Positions 5,645 to 11,106 of a DNA stretch of 11,106 nucleotides are shown here, piece by piece. Where the stretch lies: assembly GCA_035306065.1 (NCBI GenBank), contig DATGOL010000192.1:1-11106 (forward strand), read 5' to 3'. A model generated the notes under the pieces. That model saw only the letters and a program-made list of their open reading frames with translations, did no database searches and was not told the origin of the DNA. The stretch comes from JBBQHX01 sp035306065 (GTDB taxonomy: Bacteria; Gemmatimonadota; Gemmatimonadetes; Gemmatimonadales; Gemmatimonadaceae). The position numbers were made by a program, and so were the translations under genes. Positions within the stretch are counted from its first letter, which is position 1. Each line of letters begins with the position of its first letter.

Positions 5645-8047
5645 CTACCCCCGCAATACGACGGCAGGAGCCGTCCTCGCCGCCCTTATCGCCGGCACCG
5701 CACAGGCCAGCGCACTCGCGGTGAGCAGCACCAGCGTTACCGCGGCAAAGGTGAGCGGGTCACCGGGCTCGAGGTCATACAACAGCGACCCGAGCCAGCG
5801 CATCAGCACGAACGCCGCCGCCAGTCCAATGAGCGTTCCGGCGAGGGCAAGGCCGAGTCCCTCCGCGAGGATCATCCGGAAAATCCCTTCCGGCTTCGCA
5901 CCCAGCGTGAGGCGCACCGAAAGCTCGGTGCGCCGCTCGGCCACTGCCGTTGCCGTGAGGCCGTAGATGCCGATCGCCGCAAGGAACAGGGCAGCCCACG
6001 CAAACGCGGAGAGCAGCATGGCCTGGAAGCGCGGCGCCACCAGCGGCTGCGCCGTAAGCTCCGCCAGCGGCCTTATGCTCGGCAGCCAGAGTTCCGTTTC
6101 CACTTCCCGAAGCGCGGGCAACAGCGCTGCGCGCAGCTGCGCAGGCTGGAGTTCGGTGCGCAGAAGGAACGTTAGTGGCGTTGACGATATCTGCCGCCAG
6201 GGCACGTAGATGGCCGGCCGCTCGATGGTGGGGTGCCTGTAGCGGGTGTCGCCCACAACGCCCACGATCTCGCGCCATTCCGTGCTGCCGTCAGGCGCCG
6301 GATATGCCAGCTTCCTGCCCACCGCTCCCTCGTCAGGCCACAGCCTCTGCTCCAGCTCGCTGCTCACCATCAGCACGTACGGATCGTTCTGCCGGTCGTC
6401 TTCCGTAATGGCGCGACCCGAACGCACGGGAATGTCCAGCACGGTTACGAAGGCTCCGTCCACTGCCTGGGTAGTGGCCGCCGGGTTGCCTGACGCCTCC
6501 GACGCCGACTGACCTTCCAGCAGGTATGGTCGCTCGCCGTCGCCCGCACCCACCATTGGACGGAGTGCCACCGCGGTGGCGCTCTCTATTCCGGGAACCT
6601 GCCTCGCGCGCGCGAGCAGCAACTCGATTACCCCCACCATCTTCGCGGGAGTGTCGTACTTGGCGGCGCTGGACACGAGTGCCACTTCAGTCACCGACTC
6701 CGTCCGAAATCCGAGCGGCACGTTCGTAAGGCGCAGGAGGCTGTGCGACAGCAGGCCGGCGCCCGTGAGGATTACCATAGTCAGGGCGAACTGCCCCACC
6801 ACGAATGCACGTCGCAGGTGACGCATGCCGGCACCCGCGGTTACCGTGCGCCCCGTGCCGCGCAGGGCATCGCCCGGATCGGCGCGTCCGGCCCACAAGG
6901 CGGGCGCCATGCCGGCAATCACCGCGGCCACGAGCGACGCACCGAGCGCGACCATCAGCACGCGCAGGTCCATCGTGATCTCGCTGAGCCGCGGCAACTC
7001 CGGCGGCGCAACGGCAACCAGCGCTCGTATGGCAGCCCATGCGACCAGCGCGCCGATCAGGCCGCCGACAGCCGCCAGAACCAGGGCTTCCAGGAATCCC
7101 TGCCTTACGATTCTCCCCCTGCCCGCGCCCAGGGCCGCCAGCACGGCGTACTCGCGCTGGCGAGTGATGCCGCGCATGAGCAGCAGGTTCGCCACGTTGA
7201 AGCACGCAATCAGCAGCAGGAGCGCGCTCGCTGCGCCGAGCACCGCTATCACCGGACGCACGTCGCCCGTGAGCGTCGTGGCCACCTCGTGCATGTCAGC
7301 CGCGGGCGACGGCAGCTCGTCCGGCAGTTCCTGCGCACGCAGCTGCAGGTAGCTGGTGAAGTCTGCGGTAGCCTGCTCGAGCGTTACGCCGGGGGCCAGG
7401 CGCCCAACGAGTGCGAACACGGGGAACTGGCCGCGCTGCGTTGCAGACGGCGCCCACGAGATTGTCGGCGCCCACAGCTCTGCACCCAGCGGCAGCCCGA
7501 ACGACTGGGGCATCACGCCAACGATGGTGCGCTCGCGCCCCAGGAATCTTACTGTCTTGCCCAGTATGGCAGGGTCTCCGCCGAACAGCCGGCGCCAGAG
7601 TCCTTCGCCGAGTACGGCTACCGGCTCCGCACCGAAAACGTCGTCTTCGGGGAGCACCACCCGCCCTACCAGGGCCTCGGCACCGAGCAGGTTGAAGTAG
7701 TTGCCGGATACGAGTGCGAGCTGTGCGTAAGTGATCTCGTTGTCAATGAGCAGCGGCGCATTGAGCGGGTCCGAGATCACCGCGCCGGCGCTGGAGTAAA
7801 CGCGGCTGTCGCGCGCGTAGTCAAGGATCACGTCCTCGCGCATGGCCTGACGATCGAGCTGTCGAGCCACGTCCTGGCGCCACGAGACCACCACCCGGTT
7901 CTGCTCGTGAATGGGCAGCGGACGGAGCAGAACGCCGTTGGCAACGCTGAAGAGCGCCGTGGCCCCACCAATGCCAAGGGCAAGGGTGAGTACGATGACA
8001 GCAGCGAGCCCCCGGCTCCTGCCTATCGAGCGAACTGCCTGACGCAT
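5645..8047 (-). CDS. ADOP-like (MacB/FtsX-type) ABC transporter permease, full length
   Basis: This 800-residue protein has the layout of the ADOP group: membrane helix at about 14-40, a periplasmic MacB core domain (about 45-250), three helices (265-290, 318-345 and 362-386) with the FtsX-like cytoplasmic signature NLLLMRGITRQREYAVLAAL, a second set starting with a helix at 414-437, a second core domain (about 445-665) and three final helices (676-700, 727-750 and 764-787). It ends with the typical AVPAIRAARTAPAVVLRG. Family members work with a MacB-like ATPase, often encoded elsewhere, in mechanotransmission or export rather than classical uptake; no ATPase lies in this window. The start aligns with the paralog at 1-226, but no ribosome binding site is visible. 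It lies 64 bp downstream of glutamine synthetase on the same strand, with heptamer repeats in that gap and beyond its own stop codon. Confidence 0.95.
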   Translation of the reverse strand: MRQAVRSIGRSRGLAAVIVLTLALGIGGATALFSVANGVLLRPLPIHEQNRVVVSWRQDVARQLDRQAMREDVILDYARDSRVYSSAGAVISDPLNAPLLIDNEITYAQLALVSGNYFNLLGAEALVGRVVLPEDDVFGAEPVAVLGEGLWRRLFGGDPAILGKTVRFLGRERTIVGVMPQSFGLPLGAELWAPTISWAPSATQRGQFPVFALVGRLAPGVTLEQATADFTSYLQLRAQELPDELPSPAADMHEVATTLTGDVRPVIAVLGAASALLLLIACFNVANLLLMRGITRQREYAVLAALGAGRGRIVRQGFLEALVLAAVGGLIGALVAWAAIRALVAVAPPELPRLSEITMDLRVLMVALGASLVAAVIAGMAPALWAGRADPGDALRGTGRTVTAGAGMRHLRRAFVVGQFALTMVILTGAGLLSHSLLRLTNVPLGFRTESVTEVALVSSAAKYDTPAKMVGVIELLLARARQVPGIESATAVALRPMVGAGDGERPYLLEGQSASEASGNPAATTQAVDGAFVTVLDIPVRSGRAITEDDRQNDPYVLMVSSELEQRLWPDEGAVGRKLAYPAPDGSTEWREIVGVVGDTRYRHPTIERPAIYVPWRQISSTPLTFLLRTELQPAQLRAALLPALREVETELWLPSIRPLAELTAQPLVAPRFQAMLLSAFAWAALFLAAIGIYGLTATAVAERRTELSVRLTLGAKPEGIFRMILAEGLGLALAGTLIGLAAAFVLMRWLGSLLYDLEPGDPLTFAAVTLVLLTASALACAVPAIRAARTAPAVVLRG

Positions 8048-8073
8048 AAACCGGGCAGGCTCCCGAAGGTCGA

Positions 8074-8108
8074 TACTGAATACTGACTACTCAGTACTCC
8101 GTACTGCC
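8074..8108. repeat. Heptanucleotide tandem repeat, TACTNNN x5, with palindromes
   Basis: Five 7-bp units read TACTGAA, TACTGAC, TACTCAG, TACTCCG and TACTGCC. The variation makes two overlapping inverted repeats: TACTGA/TCAGTA (8081-8086 and 8091-8096, 4-base loop) and CAGTAC/GTACTG (8092-8097 and 8101-8106, 3-base loop). The array sits between the glutamine synthetase stop codon and the permease start on the minus strand, so it could serve as a terminator-like or permease-leader structure. Confidence 0.8.
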
Positions 8109-8111
8109 CCT

Positions 8112-9428
8112 CTAATATTTCGCCAGATATTTCTTCAGCTCCCACACCGTAACTTGCGATATGTACTCCTGCCATTCCTGGCGTTTCGCCTCCAGGAAGT
8201 GCTGCGTTACCGGGTCGCCCAGCACATCCTGAATCGTTCGGTCCTTCTCCAGCTCGTCGCAGGCCTCATTCAGATTGCGCGGCAAATCATCGATGCGCAA
8301 CCGACGGCGTTCCCGAAACGACATTTCCCAGATGTTCGTGTTCACCGGCTCGCGCCAGTCCGCTTCCGTTTCGATGCCCTCCAGCCCCGCACCCAGCTGC
8401 ACCGCAAGGGCGAGATACGGATTTGCCGAGGAGTCCGGAGTGCGCAACTCCAGGCGTGTACCGGCTCCCCGCCGCTCGGGCACCCGGATCATAGGCGACC
8501 GATTGCGCATTGACCACGCAACGTTCACCGGCGCCTCGAAGCCCGGCACCAGCCGCTTGTAGCTGTTCACCAGCGGGTTCGTGATCGCACAGTAGCCGCG
8601 CGCATGACGAAGCAGTCCGCCAATGTAGTGCAGAGCGGTGTCGGAAAGCTCCCACTGCGCCTCTGGATTCCAGAACGCGTTCTTCCCGTCGCGGAACAGC
8701 GACTGGTGCGTGTGCATTCCGCTTCCGTTCTGGCCGAACACCGGCTTGGGCATGAAGGAGGCGTGCAGCCCGAACCGCCGCGCAACGTGCCTCACGACAA
8801 AGCGGAACGTGGCCATGTTGTCTGCCGTGGTGAGCGCATCCGCGTAGCGGAAGTCGATCTCGTGCTGGCCGTGCGCAACCTCGTGATGCGCCGCCTCCAC
8901 CTCCAGGCCCATCAGCTCCAGGTCGTGCACGATCGCGCGCCGCGCGTCTTCACCCTGGTCAATCGGCGTCAGGTCGAAGTAGCCGCCTGAATCGTTGGTC
9001 ACGGTGGTGGGCTGCCCGCCCTCACCCGCGCGGAACATGAAGAACTCCGCTTCCGAACCGGCATACATCGTGAAGCCAAGCTCCGCCGCACGCGCCACCT
9101 GACGCTTCAGCACCTGCCGGGGATCACCGGGAAACGGCTTGCCGTCGGGTGTGGCGATGTCGCAGATGATGCGCGCCACCGGCCCGTCCCGCTCCTCCCA
9201 CGGAAACAGCCGAAAGGTGGACATGTCCGGCTTGAGCAGCATGTCCGACTCTTCCGTTCGCACGAAACCCTCGATGGACGAGCCGTCGAACATGATGTCG
9301 CCGCGCAGTGCCTTCTCCATCTGCGAACGCGGCACCTCGACGTTCTTGTTTACACCCAGGATGTCCGTGAACTGCAAACGCAGAAAGCGCACGTCGTGCG
9401 CACGAATGAGTTCGAGTACGTCGTCCAT
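8112..9428 (-). CDS. glnA: Glutamine synthetase, type I (GSI-alpha class)
   Basis: This enzyme joins ammonia to glutamate using ATP, in the cytoplasm, as a dodecamer. From the ATG at 9428 it has 438 residues, near the 444 of the Bacillus subtilis enzyme, which it closely resembles throughout. Seen motifs include FDGSSIEGF (47-55), metal-site Glu126 and Glu128 in GSEAEFF, HHEV and GQHEIDF (Glu190), NGSGMHTH (234-241, His238), the flap VPGFEAP (Glu298) and NPYLALA (336-342). The region that carries the adenylylated Tyr in GSI-beta enzymes reads RLRIDDLPRNL without Tyr, so adenylylation control is unlikely. The FVRTEE Arg57 matches the Arg62 that mediates glutamine feedback in B. subtilis. A TTG at 9476 would add 16 residues; neither start has a good ribosome binding site. 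The common HHEVAPGQH motif reads HHEVAHGQH here. Confidence 0.97.
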   Translation of the reverse strand: MDDVLELIRAHDVRFLRLQFTDILGVNKNVEVPRSQMEKALRGDIMFDGSSIEGFVRTEESDMLLKPDMSTFRLFPWEERDGPVARIICDIATPDGKPFPGDPRQVLKRQVARAAELGFTMYAGSEAEFFMFRAGEGGQPTTVTNDSGGYFDLTPIDQGEDARRAIVHDLELMGLEVEAAHHEVAHGQHEIDFRYADALTTADNMATFRFVVRHVARRFGLHASFMPKPVFGQNGSGMHTHQSLFRDGKNAFWNPEAQWELSDTALHYIGGLLRHARGYCAITNPLVNSYKRLVPGFEAPVNVAWSMRNRSPMIRVPERRGAGTRLELRTPDSSANPYLALAVQLGAGLEGIETEADWREPVNTNIWEMSFRERRRLRIDDLPRNLNEACDELEKDRTIQDVLGDPVTQHFLEAKRQEWQEYISQVTVWELKKYLAKY

Positions 9429-9483
9429 GCCTGCATCGGCAAGGTTGGGCGTGAGTGAGCGCGAAGCGGACGGCAATTTGGGC

Positions 9484-9504
9484 GGTGTTCGGTGTTCGGT
9501 CTGT
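9484..9504. repeat. Short heptanucleotide repeat, GGTGTTC x2 plus a degenerate unit
   Basis: GGTGTTC occurs twice in a row (9484-9497), followed by the degenerate unit GGTCTGT. A related copy in the opposite orientation, ACACCGAAC, is at 9583-9591, pairing with GTTCGGTGT at 9487-9495. The site lies just upstream of glutamine synthetase, whose possible TTG start is at 9476. Confidence 0.6.
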
Positions 9505-9543
9505 TGGCACCCCGCGCCAGCGGATCGGGCGGAGCGCTGCCGG

Positions 9544-9626
9544 TGTCATCCCCGCGCGCAGCGCAGGAATCTGATCAATCATACACCGAACCCGGCCAGT
9601 GCACACGGAGCACCCGCGGGATGACA
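9544..9626. repeat. 83-bp element with terminal inverted repeats (MITE- or REP-like)
   Basis: The ends are TGTCATCCC (9544-9552) and GGGATGACA (9618-9626), perfect 9-bp inverted repeats that continue with GCG on both sides after a one-base bulge. The left end followed by GCGCAGCGCAGGAATCTG resembles the widespread extragenic repeat type starting TGTCATCC and containing GAGCGCAGCG. It occupies the divergent region between glutamine synthetase and the CBS gene and has no coding capacity. A possible -10 hexamer TATGAT on the minus strand (9583-9578) lies inside it, without a convincing -35. Confidence 0.6.
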
Positions 9627-9688
9627 ATACCGGAACGCGTAGCGCCCTCGGCTCGCTCCTTGCCTCCGGATTACATCAACACATCAAT

Positions 9689-9695
9689 GGAGGAG
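9689..9695 (+). promoter_or_regulatory. Strong Shine-Dalgarno of the CBS gene
   Basis: GGAGGAG lies 4 bases before the ATG at 9700 (6 bases if GGAGG is counted as the core). It is the clearest ribosome binding site in the window and fixes the start of the CBS-pair gene. Confidence 0.85.
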
Positions 9696-9699
9696 ATCA

Positions 9700-10125
9700 A
9701 TGCGCGCAAGTGAAATCATGACGAAAGACCCCGCCTGTGTCACCGCGGGAGACAGCATCCGCAAGGCAGTGGAGCTGATGAGAACGCGGGACGTGGGGCT
9801 CATTCCGGTGGTCGAGAACGACAACTCCCGCAAGCTCCTGGGCGTGATTACCGATCGCGACATCGCACTGCGTGTAGTGGGCGAGGGGTTGCCCGCGGAC
9901 GGCAACGTGCAGCAGTTCATGAGCAACGGTGTCCATACCGCGCGGCCGGACGACGAGGTGGACTCTGTCATGAACCTCATGGGCCGGGAGCAGATCCGTC
10001 GGATTCCCATTGTGGACGAGCGCGGCAGCGTTGTTGGCATCGTTGCGCAGGCTGACGTTGTGCTCGAAGGCGGCAACGCCAAAAAGGTGGACAACACGAT
10101 CGAGAAGATATCCAGGAAGTCATGA
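9700..10125 (+). CDS. CBS-pair domain protein
   Basis: This 141-residue protein is made almost wholly of two CBS motifs: about 1-62 (SEIMTKDPACVT ... GVITDRDIALRVV) and about 70-125 (VQQFMSNGVHTARPDDEV ... VVGIVAQADVVLE). A short lysine-containing tail follows. Such stand-alone CBS pairs form flat dimers that bind AMP, ATP or other adenosyl ligands; the ITDRD sequence (50-54) is a typical ligand-site motif, while the second copy has AQAD in the matching position. It is cytoplasmic and has no catalytic domain, so a sensor or regulator role is likely. The start has a strong ribosome binding site. It is divergent from glutamine synthetase and probably cotranscribed with the zinc-ribbon gene, whose earliest start is 9 bases past its stop codon. 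Confidence 0.95.
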   Translation: MRASEIMTKDPACVTAGDSIRKAVELMRTRDVGLIPVVENDNSRKLLGVITDRDIALRVVGEGLPADGNVQQFMSNGVHTARPDDEVDSVMNLMGREQIRRIPIVDERGSVVGIVAQADVVLEGGNAKKVDNTIEKISRKS

Positions 10126-10176
10126 GCGCAGGGGATGGCATTACCTTTCCGGAGGTATACCCTTTCCCCTTCGCAA

Positions 10177-10980
10177 ATGAGTTCAGCATCAACCACCGAC
10201 GGACTCTGCCCGAACTGCGGCTCGTCGGTGTCCGGCAAGTTCTGCTCGCAGTGTGGCGCCTCGTCCGGGGGCGCCACCTGCGCATCCTGCAGAGCCGCAC
10301 TCACACCGGGCGCGCGCTTCTGCCACCGTTGCGGAACGGCCGCCGGCTCAACGCCGAACCTGGCGTCTGGCGGCAGCACGCAGGTGTCTGGTGGTTCCAA
10401 CGCACTTCCCTGGGCCTTCGCTGCAATCGCGCTGCTCGCCTTTGCCGCATACGTGGCTGCCCAGCGCTTCGGCGCAGTGAGCATTCCCGGCGCGAACGCC
10501 GCAACGGCAACCGCGCCGGGCATGGCTGGTCTGCAGCCGAGTGCGGGTGACATCTCCAGCCTGTCGCCGGAAGAACAGGCCGATCGCCTGCACGACCGCG
10601 TGATGCGACTCTACGAGGAGGGCAAGGCAGACAGCGTGCAGTTCTTCGCGCCAATGGCCATCTCCGCCTACCAGATGCTCCCTGACCTGAACGCGCACCG
10701 TCGCTACGACATGGGCAGGATTGCAGATGTGAGCGGTGAGTTCACCATGGCGCGCGCGCAGGCGGACACCATTCTGGCCGCCGTACCCAACCACCTTCTC
10801 GGCCTTATACTGGCCTCACGCGTGGCGGAACAGGAAGGTCGCCAGGCAGACCTCGCAGGCTATACGGAAAGGCTGCTGAACGCTTCCGAATCGGAACTCG
10901 CGCAGGTTCCGCAGCGGGAGGAGTACGAACTCCATGCGAACGACATCAACATCGCGCTGGTGGAAGCAAGGCGCAGATAG
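10177..10980 (+). CDS. Double zinc-ribbon membrane protein with TPR-like C-terminus
   Basis: From the ATG at 10177 the protein has 267 residues. Two zinc-ribbon units lie at the N-terminus, CPNC/CSQC (Cys11, 14, 23, 26) and CASC/CHRC (Cys35, 38, 49, 52), with all eight Cys present. A Ser/Gly-rich linker leads to one membrane helix (about 78-96), then an Ala/Pro linker and a helical domain (about 125-265) with one or two TPR-like units, such as EFTMARAQADTILAAVPNH. The expected topology is cytoplasmic zinc ribbons with the helical part outside. The function is unknown; zinc ribbons of this layout often recruit partners. An ATG at 10135 would add 14 residues and has AGGGG directly before it; GGAGG at 10151 is 21 bases from the chosen ATG, so the start is uncertain. 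Confidence 0.85.
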   Translation: MSSASTTDGLCPNCGSSVSGKFCSQCGASSGGATCASCRAALTPGARFCHRCGTAAGSTPNLASGGSTQVSGGSNALPWAFAAIALLAFAAYVAAQRFGAVSIPGANAATATAPGMAGLQPSAGDISSLSPEEQADRLHDRVMRLYEEGKADSVQFFAPMAISAYQMLPDLNAHRRYDMGRIADVSGEFTMARAQADTILAAVPNHLLGLILASRVAEQEGRQADLAGYTERLLNASESELAQVPQREEYELHANDINIALVEARRR

Positions 10981-11106
10981 CGCCTGCAGCGCGGGCGAAG
11001 CTGTTCGCAACCGCAGCAGCACCAGTCTTGTGAAGGACACACGCCGGGGGTCCGCAGGAACAGGAATCCTGCAGCGACCTCCGGTATGTTGCCTTTCCTT
11101 ACCTGC
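10981..11106. other. Terminal intergenic stretch with a weak hairpin
   Basis: No gene start was recognised in these 126 bases. GCAGGA (11054-11059) and TCCTGC (11067-11072) can form a 6-bp stem with a 7-base loop, 73 bases after the stop codon of the zinc-ribbon gene. No U-run follows, so this is at best a weak terminator candidate. Confidence 0.4.

Noticed and set aside
6743..8086. A 447-codon open frame on the plus strand opposite the permease gene
   Set aside because: The protein is rich in Gln, Arg and His with no domain, helix pattern or signal. The opposite strand encodes a well-conserved permease over the same bases, so this is a GC-driven shadow frame.
8074..8108. CRISPR-like array
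   Set aside because: Units are 7 bp and directly adjacent, with no spacers and no cas genes nearby; the same applies to the CCCCTCA array.
10122..10550. Open frame whose ATG overlaps the stop codon of the CBS gene (ATGA)
   Set aside because: The overlap looks like translational coupling, but the product has no domain, while the frame at 10177-10980 has eight ordered Cys, a membrane helix and TPR-like helices.

Overview
The window is GC-rich and densely coded, with bacterial gene structure and many short structured intergenic elements. The gene content suggests a member of the Gemmatimonadota or a related soil or sediment lineage. The main clues are two paralogous MacB/FtsX-type (ADOP-like) permeases without a neighbouring ATPase, lipoproteins with propeller and TPR repeats, and several minus-strand genes with no clear Shine-Dalgarno sequence. 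This placement is inference from gene style; there is no rRNA or other marker gene to settle it.

Layout. From 1 to 4420 everything reads on the minus strand, so the transcription order is from high to low coordinates: an M23 peptidase lipoprotein with a seven-blade propeller (2636-4420), a TPR lipoprotein (1597-2550), a small unknown membrane protein (987-1502), a TspO/MBR protein (355-840) and the N-terminus of an ADOP-like permease cut by the window edge (1-226). Strong hairpins follow the TPR gene and the small membrane protein gene, so this stretch is probably several transcription units. From 4421 to 4666 lies a divergent promoter region with a tandem 39-bp repeat and a leader hairpin. 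It drives an exported alpha/beta hydrolase on the plus strand (4667-5587). The hydrolase converges on a full-length ADOP-like permease (5645-8047, minus), which sits downstream of a class I-alpha glutamine synthetase (8112-9428, minus). A second divergent region (9429-9699) carries short heptamer repeats and an 83-bp element with terminal inverted repeats. To its right, on the plus strand, are a CBS-pair protein (9700-10125) and a zinc-ribbon/TPR membrane protein (10177-10980), closely spaced and probably cotranscribed.

How it fits together. Most of the products act at the cell envelope: two lipoproteins, an exported hydrolase, permeases, TspO and a membrane-anchored zinc-ribbon protein. Glutamine synthetase and the CBS protein are cytoplasmic nitrogen and nucleotide-sensing functions. 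No defence system, CRISPR array, tRNA, rRNA or insertion sequence was seen. The items most worth following up are the propeller-M23 fusion and the set of different heptanucleotide arrays found only between genes.
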